This document shows, one piece after another, positions 53,591-61,828 of a stretch of DNA of 64,000 bases. Where the stretch lies: NCBI GenBank assembly GCA_026126025.1, contig JAHCJZ010000008.1, positions 110,713 to 174,712 of the forward strand, given 5' to 3'. Position numbers and translations under genes: made by a program. The DNA is from Bauldia sp. Lineage in GTDB: Bacteria; Pseudomonadota; Alphaproteobacteria; Rhizobiales; Kaistiaceae. How positions within the stretch are numbered: position 1 is the first letter of the stretch; each line of letters starts with the position of its first letter. A model generated the notes under the pieces. That model was given only the letters and a program-made list of their open reading frames with translations. It had not been told where the DNA came from and made no database searches.

Positions 53591-54442
53591 TCATGATTTT
53601 GGCCGGCTTTCCAGCGCCGCCACCTCCGGCGCAAACATCTCGCCGATCCGGGCGTGGTAACGCGCTTCCGTTCCCGCCCAGCGCAGCTCGGCGAAAAGCC
53701 GGGAATCGGGGCCTGCGGGGTAGCGGAGCTGCGGCCCTTCCTCGGTTGCGGCGACGAACACCGCTTCGGCGACCTCCGCTTCGGTGGCGTAGGCCGTCGG
53801 GTAGTCGGCCATCCGCGCAAGATAGGCGGCGGCGAACGCGTCATAGGGCGGCGGCGTCAGGCCCGCCATGCGCGCGGCGCCATTGGCGCCGAAGCGCGTG
53901 GTCGGCCCGAGCCCGGGCTCGACCAGCCGGGCGCGGATGCCGAGGATCGCCAGCTCGAAGGCGAGCGACTCGGTGAAACCCTCGATCGCGCTCTTGCTCG
54001 CGGTGTAGACCGCAACCAGCGGCATCGGGGCGATCGCGGCGCTCGACGTGACGTTGACGATGACGCCGGAGCCGCGCTCGCGCATCCCCGGGATCACCGC
54101 GCGGCACATCGCCATGACGCCGAAGGTGTTGGTTTCGAAGATCTCGCGCGTGGTCTCCTCCGGCGTCGCCTCGAACGCCGACAGGAGGCCGATGCCGGCA
54201 TTGTTGACGAGCACGTCGATCGCGCCGAACGCCTCCGTTGCCGCCGCGACGGCCGCGTCGATGCTGGCGCGGTCGGTGACGTCGAGCCCGACGATCCGCA
54301 GCCGGTCGGCGGCCGCCGCGAAGAGCGTGTCGTCGGGCCTGCGCATCGTGGCGACGACGCGCCAGCCGCGGTCGAGAAAGAGCTGCGCCGTCGTCCTGCC
54401 GTAGCCCGACGATGCACCGGTGATCATGACTGTCCTGGTCAT
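53591..54442 (-). CDS. short-chain dehydrogenase/reductase
   Basis: A 283-residue NAD(P)-dependent oxidoreductase. The cofactor motif is MITGASSGYGRTTAQLFLDR (TGASSGYG), the NNAG motif is in VLVNNAGIG, the active-site Ser in NVTSSAAIAPMPLV and the catalytic pair in VYTASKSAIEGF (YTASK). No substrate can be named. It is divergent from the AraC-type gene, separated by repeats that look like AraC sites, so it is probably that regulator's target. Confidence 0.92.
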   Translation of the reverse strand: MTRTVMITGASSGYGRTTAQLFLDRGWRVVATMRRPDDTLFAAAADRLRIVGLDVTDRASIDAAVAAATEAFGAIDVLVNNAGIGLLSAFEATPEETTREIFETNTFGVMAMCRAVIPGMRERGSGVIVNVTSSAAIAPMPLVAVYTASKSAIEGFTESLAFELAILGIRARLVEPGLGPTTRFGANGAARMAGLTPPPYDAFAAAYLARMADYPTAYATEAEVAEAVFVAATEEGPQLRYPAGPDSRLFAELRWAGTEARYHARIGEMFAPEVAALESRPKS

Positions 54443-54487
54443 TGGCTTCCTCTGTGTGGGGATGCCGGCAGGATAGACACGACGCTG

Positions 54488-54531
54488 GGACGGTCTATAA
54501 TGGATCATCCTCATTTGATTATGGATCGTCC
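54488..54531. promoter_or_regulatory. repeated sites between SDR and AraC genes
   Basis: Two direct repeats, ATAATGGATCATCC (54497-54510) and ATTATGGATCGTCC (54518-54531), are 21 bases apart, and GGACGGTCTATAAT (54488-54501) is close to the inverse of the second. Direct repeats two helical turns apart are the usual mode of AraC-family dimers. The second repeat lies just before the AraC-type start. Confidence 0.65.
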
Positions 54532-54534
54532 AGA

Positions 54535-55449
54535 ATGGACCCGCTCAGCGACGTCATCGCGCTCCTTCGGCCTCATGCGCTGGTCTGGAAGCCGATCACC
54601 GGCCGCGGCGCCTGGGGTGTGCGCTATGCGGCTTACGACCAGCCCGGCTTCGGCATCGTGCTCGACGGCACTTGCTGGCTCGCGCTGGAGGACGGACCGC
54701 CCGTTCGCCTCGACGCCGGAGATTTCGTCCTGCTGCCGGCCGCGCCGGCGTTCACGCTCCGCAGCGAGTCCGGCGCGTCGGTCGCGGAGGGGCGCCCCTC
54801 GGCCGAGGCGGTGCGCCATGGCGATCCCGGCGGCGAGCCGGACGTGCGGATGCTCGGCGGCACGTTCCGCATCGAGGCGGTCAACGCGGCGCTGCTGGTC
54901 GCGCTGCTGCCACGGATGATCCATGTCCGCGCCGCGGGCGGGGGCACGCGCCGCCTCGCCGGCATCGTCGACCTCATCCGCGACGAGTGCGGCGAGGACC
55001 GTCCCGGCCATGACATGATCCTCGAAAGGCTGCTCGAAGTGCTGCTGGTCGAGGCGCTGCGAGGCGACGGCGCGCTCGCCGCCGTCCCCGGCGGCCTTCT
55101 TGCCGGCCTCTGCGATCCCGGCCTCTCCGCCGCGCTGCGGGCGATGCATGGCGCGGTGCGCACCGGCTGGACCGTCGCCGACCTCGCGGCCCGCGCCGGC
55201 ATGTCGCGCTCCGCCTTCGCCGCCCGCTTCACCGCGATCGTGGGCTGCGCCCCGATGGAGTATCTGGCGCGCTGGCGGATGGCGCTCGCCCGCGACGCGC
55301 TGAGCCGCGGCGGGATCTCGCTCGACCGCATCGCCGAGGAGGTCGGCTACGAATCGGCCAGCGCCTTCAGCACTGCCTTCCGCCGCCGCGTCGGCAGCGC
55401 GCCGGGCAGCTTCGCCCGCTCGCAGCGCGGCCTGCGTTCCGCCGCGTAG
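54535..55449 (+). CDS. AraC-family transcriptional regulator
   Basis: A 304-residue regulator. The N-terminal cupin-like half (PHALVWKPITGRGAWGVRYA, FGIVLDGTCWLALEDGPPVR) senses a ligand; this is the AraC_binding_2-like (DUF) cupin form. The C-terminal part has two helix-turn-helix motifs: TVADLAARAGMSRSAFAARF and ISLDRIAEEVGYESASAFST AFRR. It likely activates the divergent SDR gene in response to an unknown compound. Confidence 0.9.
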   Translation: MDPLSDVIALLRPHALVWKPITGRGAWGVRYAAYDQPGFGIVLDGTCWLALEDGPPVRLDAGDFVLLPAAPAFTLRSESGASVAEGRPSAEAVRHGDPGGEPDVRMLGGTFRIEAVNAALLVALLPRMIHVRAAGGGTRRLAGIVDLIRDECGEDRPGHDMILERLLEVLLVEALRGDGALAAVPGGLLAGLCDPGLSAALRAMHGAVRTGWTVADLAARAGMSRSAFAARFTAIVGCAPMEYLARWRMALARDALSRGGISLDRIAEEVGYESASAFSTAFRRRVGSAPGSFARSQRGLRSAA

Positions 55450-55485
55450 CGCGGCGACTGCGGCGGGCCAAAGCGCGGTTTTTTC

Positions 55486-55626
55486 AACCTCCCCCTTGCG
55501 GGGAGGTCGAACCGGCGCAGCCGGTACGGGAGGGGGTGCTGCGCTTCGGCAGGGTCTCGGCCTTGCCGTCAGCACCCCTCCCCGAAACCGCTTCGCGGTT
55601 TCGACCCCCCGCAAGGGGAGGGTTGA
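55486..55626. repeat. dispersed palindromic repeat, class R3 (copy c)
   Basis: 'AACCTCCCCCTTGCGGGGAG' with 'ACCGGCGCAGCCGGTACGGG' and 'GCACCCCTCCCCGAAACCGC' with 'CGACCCCCCGCAAGGGGAG'. It lies in the convergent gap between the AraC-type gene and the quinone oxidoreductase gene and could serve as a bidirectional transcript end. Confidence 0.72.
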
Positions 55627-55685
55627 AGTACGCGTGCGTTTCAGCCTCCCCATGCAGCCTCAAGGAAGGGGGGCGGAGGTGGACG

Positions 55686-56684
55686 CTAGCCTGCCGTGAG
55701 CACGACCTTGCCGATATGGGCGCGGGATTCGAGGCGGCGGTGGGCTTCGGCGACGTCTTCGAGGGGGAAGGTGGAGTCGATGATCGGGCGCACCGTGCCG
55801 GCGGCGAGGAGGGGCCAGACCTTCTCCTCCAGCGCCTCTGCGATCGCGGCCTTGAACGCCACCGGGCGGGCGCGGAGGGTGGAGCCGGTGTGGGTGAGGC
55901 GCTTCGTCATCAGGACGCGGAAATCGACCTCGGCGCGGGTGCCGCCGAGGAAGGCGATCTGGACGATCCGCCCGTCGGGCGCGGCGGCGTCGTAATTCTT
56001 CTGGATGAGGGCGCCGCCGACCATGTCGAGGATGACGTCGGCGCCGGCGCCGCCGGTGAAGGCGCGCACCGCCTCGACGAAATCGCGCTCGCGATAATTG
56101 ATCGCCCGGGTTGCGCCGAGCTCGAGGCAGGCGGCGCATTTGTCGTCGGTCGAGGCCGTCGCCACCACCTTCGCGCCGAAGGCGGCGCCGAGCTGGATCG
56201 CGACGGTGCCGATGCCGGACGCGCCGCCATGGACGAGGAGGGTCTCGCCGGGCTGGAGCCGGCCGCGGTCGAAGACGTTCGACCACACCGTGAAGAAGGT
56301 CTCCGGAATCGACGCGGCCTCGTTGATGGTGAGCCCGGCCAGGGCGGGGAGGGCGTTGGTCTCGTGGACCGCGCAATACTCGGCATAGCCCCCGCCGGGA
56401 ACGAGCGCGGTGACGCGGTCGCCGAGCGACCAGCGCTCGACCGCCTGGCCGCAGGCGGCGACCTCGCCGGCGATCTCCAGCCCGGGAATGTCGGTGACGC
56501 CGGGCGGCGGCGGGTAATGCCCCTCGCGCTGCGCGATGTCGGGCCGGTTGACGCCGGCGGCGTGGACGCGGACAAGGATCTCGTGCGGGCCGGGCTGCGG
56601 GACGCGGCGGCTCACCGCGATCAGCGCGTCGGGACCGCCCGGCTCGCGGATCGCGATGGCGGTCATGGTTTCGGGGACGGACAT
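55686..56684 (-). CDS. NADPH:quinone oxidoreductase (zinc-free MDR family)
   Basis: A 332-residue member of the medium-chain reductases (QOR/PIG3 group): RVHAAGVNRPDIAQREGHYP, PPPGVTDIPGLEIAGEVAAC, the nucleotide-binding LLVHGGASGIGTVAIQLGAA, and GGALIQKNYDAAAPDGRIVQ, IAFLGG. There are no zinc ligands, as usual in this group. It reduces quinones or enone-like substrates with NADPH. The start at 56684 fits the family; M7 is an alternative. Confidence 0.93.
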   Translation of the reverse strand: MSVPETMTAIAIREPGGPDALIAVSRRVPQPGPHEILVRVHAAGVNRPDIAQREGHYPPPPGVTDIPGLEIAGEVAACGQAVERWSLGDRVTALVPGGGYAEYCAVHETNALPALAGLTINEAASIPETFFTVWSNVFDRGRLQPGETLLVHGGASGIGTVAIQLGAAFGAKVVATASTDDKCAACLELGATRAINYRERDFVEAVRAFTGGAGADVILDMVGGALIQKNYDAAAPDGRIVQIAFLGGTRAEVDFRVLMTKRLTHTGSTLRARPVAFKAAIAEALEEKVWPLLAAGTVRPIIDSTFPLEDVAEAHRRLESRAHIGKVVLTAG

Positions 56685-56780
56685 TCCTCTCCTCCCTTCG
56701 CCGGCAACGCATTCTCCGCCCCGGGCCGAAGCCTGACAAGGCGGCGCAGAGCGGTTAGCATCGGCGCCGGAGGAAGGGCC

Positions 56781-56972
56781 ATGGCGCTGTTCGACGAGGA
56801 GCCGGTCAAGAAGAAGCTCGTCCACGTGCTGGGCGAGGATCTGACGACGCTGTCGGAGGACGAGCTCGCCGAGCGCGTCGACCTCCTCAAGGCCGAGATC
56901 GCGCGGCTGGAGGAGGCGAAAGCGGCGCGGCGCGCCACTCGCGAGGCGGCCGCCTCGTTCTTCAAGAATTGA
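56781..56972 (+). CDS. DUF1192 protein
   Basis: A 63-residue protein: MALFDEEPVKKKLVHVLGED, then LTTLSEDELAERVDLLKAEI ARLEEAK. The LSVxELxERIxxLxxEIxRLE helix is the DUF1192 signature. It is typical of alphaproteobacteria and has no known function. It starts behind an AGGAAGGG site. Confidence 0.88.
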   Translation: MALFDEEPVKKKLVHVLGEDLTTLSEDELAERVDLLKAEIARLEEAKAARRATREAAASFFKN

Positions 56973-57086
56973 TCCGCGGCCGACGCAGCAAAGCAGAAAT
57001 CGCCCCAAGGTTCGGCTGTGGATGACTCTGCGGCCCAGTCCGGGACGACGGTTCCGGATCGGCACAGGCGCCGATCGTCTGTCGCG

Positions 57087-57101
57087 TTAACCACTTGTTA
57101 A
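57087..57101. promoter_or_regulatory. CtrA-type box upstream of rcdA
   Basis: TTAACCACTTGTTAA is a full TTAA-N7-TTAA match to the consensus of CtrA, the alphaproteobacterial cell-cycle regulator. It lies 225 bases before rcdA and about 100 bases before the terminator hairpin at 57190, so it may act on the candidate RNA between them, on rcdA, or on both. Confidence 0.75.
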
Positions 57102-57114
57102 GCTTTACGGTGGT

Positions 57115-57219
57115 TTACTGACTATCGTCCAGTCACCTGGATTGCGAGTGGCCTGTCCACTCTGTTTGACGCCTCCCTGTTAACTCTCAAGAGCCGCGCT
57201 TTCAGTGCGGCTCTTTTTT
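57115..57219 (+). ncRNA. candidate small RNA, two hairpins
   Basis: Between the CtrA box and the terminator lies an AT-moderate stretch with a hairpin GAGTGG-CCTGT-CCACTC (57146-57162), a single-stranded linker with GCCTCCCTG (57171-57179) resembling an anti-Shine-Dalgarno sequence, and a terminator stem (AGAGCCGC with GCGGCTCT, 57190-57214) plus T6. This layout is typical of alphaproteobacterial trans-acting RNAs. The 5' end is estimated from the box position. No known RNA family was recognised. Confidence 0.45.
57190..57219 (+). terminator. intrinsic terminator in rcdA upstream region
   Basis: The 8-base stem AGAGCCGC with GCGGCTCT (57190-57197 and 57207-57214) has a 9-base loop and a run of T. 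It lies 107 bases before rcdA and after the DUF1192 gene; it may end the DUF1192 transcript or the candidate RNA. Confidence 0.83.
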
Positions 57220-57325
57220 CACAGCGCTCCACCGTCGCGTGGCGCGGCCCTTGCGCCGCCACCGCTTTTGGTGATCCCTGTGCGTCGGCTTGGGACACCT
57301 GTTCCGGTGTGCCGACGAGGGCGTC

Positions 57326-57856
57326 ATGGTGAAGGAAGAGCAGGCAAAGGCGATCGACCAGGACGCGCCGGTCCTATTCGGCCAGCGATTCGCCCAGTCG
57401 GAGACCTTTCGCGCGGTGTTCCGCGAGGGGATGACCCTGGTGGAGGAGACCGCCGCTTATCTCGACGGCGACGGCCGGCGGGAATCGAAGATGCTGTCGC
57501 GCATCGGCGGGCTCACCTACGCCACCGAATCGATGCGCCTCACCAGCCGGCTGATGCAGCTGGCGTCCTGGCTCCTCCTCCAGCGCGCCGTCAACGAGGG
57601 CGAGATGCACCGCGAGCAGGCGCGGCAGGAGCGCTCCAAGGTGCGGCTGGAGGGCTTCGAAAGCGCGATGGGCGGGCCGGGCTGGAACGACCTGCCGGTG
57701 CGCCTTCGCGACCTCGTCGCCCGTTCGATGCGCCTCCAGGAGCGCCTCCGCCTCCTCGACGACGCCATCTACCGCGCCGGCCATCCCGCCTCGGACAACC
57801 CCGTGGTGCGCCAGATCGGACGGCTCGCCGACGCCTTCCGGCGCCGGGCGGACTAG
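57326..57856 (+). CDS. rcdA: RcdA, regulator of CtrA degradation (DUF1465)
   Basis: A 176-residue helical protein of the DUF1465 family: FAQSETFRAVFREGMTLVEE, TAAYLDGDGRRESKMLSRIG, GLTYATESMRLTSRLMQLAS, WLLLQRAVNEGEMHREQARQ. In Caulobacter RcdA is an adaptor that helps CtrA reach the ClpXP protease in the cell cycle. A CtrA-type box upstream suggests feedback. The start at 57326 fits the family; ORF extensions are not conserved-looking. Confidence 0.88.
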   Translation: MVKEEQAKAIDQDAPVLFGQRFAQSETFRAVFREGMTLVEETAAYLDGDGRRESKMLSRIGGLTYATESMRLTSRLMQLASWLLLQRAVNEGEMHREQARQERSKVRLEGFESAMGGPGWNDLPVRLRDLVARSMRLQERLRLLDDAIYRAGHPASDNPVVRQIGRLADAFRRRAD

Positions 57857-57869
57857 GAGCCCTGCGGCC

Positions 57870-58025
57870 GGTCCTTCGAGGCTCGCCCCAAGTGGTCGAA
57901 GTCGGGAACACCCGACTTCAACCGGCGAGCACCTCAGGATGAGGTCGTTGAGCGTGAGACGAAGCGTCTTGCTGCATTCCCCACCTCATCCTGAGGTGCC
58001 CGGCGCAGCCGGGCCTCGAAGGACC
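57870..58025. repeat. dispersed palindromic repeat, class R2 (copy c)
   Basis: 'CCTTCGAGGCTCGCCCCAAG' with 'GAAGTCGGGAACACCCGACT' and 'CACCTCAGGATGAGGTCGTT', then the mirror 'CCTCATCCTGAGGTGCCCGG' with 'GCAGCCGGGCCTCGAAGGAC'. It lies between rcdA and the convergent rpmE. Confidence 0.75.
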
Positions 58026-58112
58026 CGCGGCAAGGTTCGGCCGTCCCGCAACGGCAAACGGCCGGGCAGGGCCCGGCCGTGAAACGCTGAATCCGAAAAG
58101 AACCGCGTGGCG

Positions 58113-58346
58113 CTACTTCTTGGTGGCGCCGACAAGGCCCTTGAAGCGGGTGTTGAAGCGCGACACGCGGCCGCCGCGGTCGAGGAGCTGCTGACCGCCG
58201 CCGGTCCAGGCCGGGTGGGTGGTCGGGTCGATGTCGAGCTGGAGCGTGCCGCCCTCTTCGCCATAGGTCGACCGGGTGGTGTATTCGGTCCCGTCCGTCA
58301 TCACGACCTTGATGGTGTGATAGTTCGGGTGGATGTCCTTCTTCAT
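58113..58346 (-). CDS. rpmE: ribosomal protein L31
   Basis: A 77-residue large-subunit protein: [77 protein letters not shown]. It lacks the CxxC pairs of zinc-type L31, as is usual for this alphaproteobacterial form. The longer ORF to 58559 crosses repeat DNA and is not supported. Confidence 0.95.
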   Translation of the reverse strand: MKKDIHPNYHTIKVVMTDGTEYTTRSTYGEEGGTLQLDIDPTTHPAWTGGGQQLLDRGGRVSRFNTRFKGLVGATKK

Positions 58347-58462
58347 GGCGCGCATGTCCTGAAAGGGAGAAGCGCCCGGCAGCGGGCGGCTCGTTGCGCG
58401 GCGATATAGCGGAGCCGCCGCCCCGCGGCAAGGCGAGCGGTGTCGCGGCCTCCCGACGCCAT

Positions 58463-58592
58463 GATGCGTTCCCCGGACAAGGTGCATCACGTCCGTGATG
58501 CACCGCAGAGCCGGGGTCCACACGACGGCCGCGTGGTTCCCGGTTCTGCAGCGCAGCACGAAGTGCTGCGCTGCGCCCGGGAAACGGGGAGG
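58463..58592. repeat. dispersed palindromic repeat, class R1
   Basis: 'CCCCGGACAAGGTGCATCAC' with 'GTGATGCACCGCAGAGCCGG' at 58472-58515, and 'GGTTCCCGGTTCTGCAGCGC' with GCGCTGCGCCCGGGAAACGG near 58583. It fills most of the gap before the OmpA-like gene. Confidence 0.65.
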
Positions 58593-58617
58593 GGGATGCG
58601 ATGAGGGCGGCGCGTAG

Positions 58618-59646
58618 CTACCGCTCCGTCAGCTTGAGCTCGATGCGGCGGTTGCGGGCGTAGGCTTCCTCGGTGTCGCCGTCGACGAGGGGCTGGAATT
58701 CGCCGAAGCCGGCGGCGACGAGGTGGTCGGGGGCGACGCCCTGCGCCTCGAGGAAGCGGACGACCGAGGTGGCGCGCTCGGTCGAGAGGTCCCAATTGTC
58801 GTCGAACTGGCCGCCGGCGATCGGGCGCACGTCGGTGTGGCCGTCGACGCGCAGCACCCAGTCGATGTCCTCGGGGATCGAATCCTCCAGCTCGACGATC
58901 GCCTGGGCGATGGCGGCCATCTGCGCCTGGCCGGCCGGGTTGAGGGTGGCGTCGCCGGTCGCGAACAGCACCTCGGACTGGAAGACGAAGCGGTCGCCGA
59001 CGATGGCGATGTCCTCGCGGTCGCCGAGGATCTCGCGCAGCCGGCCGAAGAATTCGGAGCGGTACTGGCGCAGCTCCTCGACCTGCGCCATCAGCGCGGT
59101 GTTGAGGCGCTGGCCGAGGTCGGCGATCGTCACCTGCGCCTCCTCCTCGCGGGCCTCGGAGGCTTCGAGCGCGGCCTCGATCGCGGCGAGCTGGGTGCGG
59201 AGCGCGGCGATCTGCTGGTTGAGGATCTCGACCTGCGACAGCGCCTCGGCGGAGAGCTCCTCCTGGTCGGCGAGCTCGCCTTCGAGGGCGGCGATCTGGT
59301 TGCCGGCGCCGGCGAAGAGCGCGGCCTGGTCCGCCAGCTCGCCGAGCGCGGCGTCGCGCGCGCCCTCGGCGGCGGCGAGGCTGGCGCGGAGCGCGGCCAG
59401 CGTCTGGTTGAGGTCGAGGCTCTCGGCCTCCTCCATCGCCAGCTGCTCGGTCAGCGTCGCGATCTGGTTGCGCAGCTGGTCGAGGAGGGTGTCGCGGCCG
59501 GTGATCTCGCGCGACAGGAAGAACTGCACCAGCGCGAAGATCGACAGCAGGAAGATGAAGACGAGGAGGAGGTTGGTGAGAACGTCGACGAAGGCCGGCC
59601 AGTAGTCCTGGCGCGCTTCGCGGCGACGGGCTCTCGCGACCGCCAT
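58618..59646 (-). CDS. OmpA/MotB-like peptidoglycan-binding protein
   Basis: A 342-residue inner-membrane protein with one N-terminal helix ([20 protein letters not shown]), a long coiled coil (residues about 50-200, for example [20 protein letters not shown]) and a C-terminal OmpA-like domain ([40 protein letters not shown], and [17 protein letters not shown]). The Asp and Arg of the peptidoglycan site are in VDGHTDVRP and [10 protein letters not shown]. It works with the upstream MotA/ExbB-like gene four bases away. ZorB of Zorya is a related design, but no other Zorya genes are near. Confidence 0.9.
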   Translation of the reverse strand: MAVARARRREARQDYWPAFVDVLTNLLLVFIFLLSIFALVQFFLSREITGRDTLLDQLRNQIATLTEQLAMEEAESLDLNQTLAALRASLAAAEGARDAALGELADQAALFAGAGNQIAALEGELADQEELSAEALSQVEILNQQIAALRTQLAAIEAALEASEAREEEAQVTIADLGQRLNTALMAQVEELRQYRSEFFGRLREILGDREDIAIVGDRFVFQSEVLFATGDATLNPAGQAQMAAIAQAIVELEDSIPEDIDWVLRVDGHTDVRPIAGGQFDDNWDLSTERATSVVRFLEAQGVAPDHLVAAGFGEFQPLVDGDTEEAYARNRRIELKLTER

Positions 59647-59650
59647 CGCT

Positions 59651-60679
59651 CTACTCGGCCGCGCCCGGCTGTTTCAGCGCGTCGGCGATCACCTCGAGGA
59701 GCTCGTGGATCTCCTTCTGCTGCTCGGCCTGGGTCTCGACCCAGCTGCGCACGACCTGCTGTTCGCTCCGCATATGCTGGACGAGGCCTTGGATGCCCTC
59801 GGCAAGGTTCGCCATCGCCGTGGTGGTTCGGGCCGTCGATGCGCCGCCGCCTCCGGTCCCGCCTTCGGCGACGATGCGCGACAGGCGCTCCACCGCGACG
59901 CGAAGGTCCTCCGCGGTGCCGCCGGTGGAATCGAGGCCGACGGTGTCGAGGTCGGCGACGGTGGACAGCCAGTCCTCCAGGTCGTTGTAGAACATGCCCT
60001 GCGCCTGCCCGGCCTGGAGGTCGAGGAAGCCGAGGATCAGCGAGCCGGCGAGGCCGAACAGAGAGGACGAGAAGGCTGTGCCCATGCCGCCGAGCGGCTC
60101 GGCGAGGCCCTGCTTGAGGTTGTCGAAGACGATCGCGGTCTCGCCCGACGAGACGTCGAGGCCGTTGATGGTGTCGCCGACGGCGGTGACGGTCTCCAGG
60201 AGGCCCCAGAAGGTGCCGAGGAGGCCGAGGAAGACGAGGAGGCCGGTGAGATAGCGCGAGATGTCGCGGTTCTCGTCGAGCCGCATCAGGATGGAATCGA
60301 GGATCGACCGCATGGTCTGGGTCGAGATCGCCATCCGGCCGATGCGGTCGCCGAGCAGCGAGGCCATCGGCGCCAAGAGCACCGGCTGGCGGTTCACCTC
60401 GATGCCGGGCTCGGCGATGCGGAAGGTGTTCACCCAGCGCACCTCGGGGAAGAGGCGCAGCACGTGCCGGAAGCCGAGGAGGATGCCGATGAACAGGACG
60501 CCGAGGATGACGCCGTTCAGCGCCGGGTTCGCCATGAAGGCGTTGGCGGCTGGCTCGTAGAGGATGACGGCGAGGAAGATGACGATCACCAGGAAGATGA
60601 TCATCCGCCACAGATAAACCTGGGGACTGGCGAGCTTGTAGGGGTCGTACTCCCGTTTGCCAGTCCGCCGAAAGACCAC
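59651..60679 (-). CDS. MotA/TolQ/ExbB-type channel protein
   Basis: A 342-residue membrane protein with helices at about 28-48 and 60-75 (MIIFLVIVIFLAVILYEPAA, GVILGVLFIGILLGFRHVLR), and the conserved channel segment LTGLLVFLGLLGTFWGLLET, then LKQGLAEPLGGMGTAFSSSL and FGLAGSLILGFLDLQAGQAQ. This is the proton-channel motif of the MotA/ExbB superfamily. With the OmpA-like protein it should form a proton-driven stator-like complex. The start is a GTG at 60679. The neighbours rpmE and suhB suggest a housekeeping envelope role. Confidence 0.9.
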   Translation of the reverse strand: MVFRRTGKREYDPYKLASPQVYLWRMIIFLVIVIFLAVILYEPAANAFMANPALNGVILGVLFIGILLGFRHVLRLFPEVRWVNTFRIAEPGIEVNRQPVLLAPMASLLGDRIGRMAISTQTMRSILDSILMRLDENRDISRYLTGLLVFLGLLGTFWGLLETVTAVGDTINGLDVSSGETAIVFDNLKQGLAEPLGGMGTAFSSSLFGLAGSLILGFLDLQAGQAQGMFYNDLEDWLSTVADLDTVGLDSTGGTAEDLRVAVERLSRIVAEGGTGGGGASTARTTTAMANLAEGIQGLVQHMRSEQQVVRSWVETQAEQQKEIHELLEVIADALKQPGAAE

Positions 60680-60762
60680 GCGCCGTTCCTCGATTCGTCA
60701 GGTGAAAGCTGTAGCGCGAATTGTGGCGGAATCGAAACCGCTGCGGCGGGCGACCGCGCGCG

Positions 60763-61563
60763 TCATGTGCGGGCGCGCCCCTTGGCGAGCGTTTCCATAA
60801 GCCGCTGATGAATCGCGAGATTGCCGGCCACGACCGCGCCGGTTTCCAGAACCCGGCTGCCGCCCTCGATCTCGGTGATCATGCCGCCTGCCTCTCTCAC
60901 CAGAATCATGCCCGCGGCTATGTCCCATGGCAACAGGCCACGCTCCCAGAATCCGTCGAAGCGCCCGGCGGCGACCCAGGCGAGGTCGATCGCCGCCGAC
61001 CCGCAGCGGCGGACGCCGATCGTGGTGTTCATCACCTCGGGCAGTTCCTTGTGGAACGCGTCATGGTCGCCGCGGCCGAAATGCGGGATGCCGGTGGCGA
61101 TCACCGCGTCCTTCATCACGGTGCGGCCGGAGACGCGAAGGCGTCGGTCGTTGAGGAAGGCGCCGGTCCCCTTCTCGGCGACGAAGAGCTCGTTCATCAC
61201 CGGGTTGTAGACGACGCCGGCGACGATCTCGCCGTCGCGCTCCAGCGCGACCGAGATGGCGAAGATCGGGATGCCGTGGAGGAAATTGGTGGTGCCGTCG
61301 AGCGGGTCGATGATCCAGCGATGGCTCCTGTCGCTGCCCTCGGTGACGCCGCTCTCCTCGTTGAGGAAGCCGTAGCCCGGCCGCGCCTTTGCCAGTTCCG
61401 TCATCAGCGTCTGCTCGGCGCGATGGTCCGCCGCCGACACGAACTCGCCCGGCCCCTTCACCGACACCTGCAGCTGCTCGACCTCGCCGAAATCGCGCGC
61501 CAGCGCGCGGCCAGCCCTGGTGGCGGCACTGACCATGACGTTGAGAAGGGCGCTGCGGGCCAT
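60763..61563 (-). CDS. suhB: inositol monophosphatase family protein
   Basis: A 266-residue lithium-sensitive phosphatase. The motifs are in order: VSAADHRAEQTLMTELAKAR (D pair), FLNEESGVTEG, RWIIDPLDGTTNFLHGIPIF (metal site DPLDGT) and GLLPWDIAAGMILVREAGGM (WD..A). It removes phosphate from inositol phosphates or related sugars. The bare N-terminal extension in the ORF is not used. Confidence 0.93.
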   Translation of the reverse strand: MARSALLNVMVSAATRAGRALARDFGEVEQLQVSVKGPGEFVSAADHRAEQTLMTELAKARPGYGFLNEESGVTEGSDRSHRWIIDPLDGTTNFLHGIPIFAISVALERDGEIVAGVVYNPVMNELFVAEKGTGAFLNDRRLRVSGRTVMKDAVIATGIPHFGRGDHDAFHKELPEVMNTTIGVRRCGSAAIDLAWVAAGRFDGFWERGLLPWDIAAGMILVREAGGMITEIEGGSRVLETGAVVAGNLAIHQRLMETLAKGRART

Positions 61564-61717
61564 CGGCAATTCCGGGAAGGCGGGGACGGGGGTGCGGCGC
61601 GGCCTGTCGCACAAAGGCCGGGGCGGAGCAAGGGAGGGGGCGGTCACCCTTGGGTCTTGGGGAGGTTGAAGAAGGGATTCGGGCGCCTCCTCGACACCCC
61701 TCCTTGTGCCCCGCTTC

Positions 61718-61785
61718 TTTCGACCCTCGCCTTGCGGGAGGGTCGAAACTGCGCAGCGGTTTCGGGGAGGGTGCTGAGCCGGAGG
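61718..61785. repeat. dispersed palindromic repeat, class R3 (copy d)
   Basis: 'CGACCCTCGCCTTGCGGGAG' with GGTCGAAACTGCGCAGCGGTT and 'TCGGGGAGGGTGCTGA'. It lies before the Pr6Pr-type gene on the other side of a 265-base gap that holds no gene. Confidence 0.65.
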
Positions 61786-61828
61786 ATTGAACCGTGCTGA
61801 CTCGCCGTGGCCCCTCCCGGCCCTTTGC

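Noticed and set aside
58618..60679. Zorya defence system
   Set aside because: Only the ZorA/ZorB-like pair is present; no helicase/nuclease genes follow, and the neighbours are rpmE and suhB. It is better treated as a core envelope pair.
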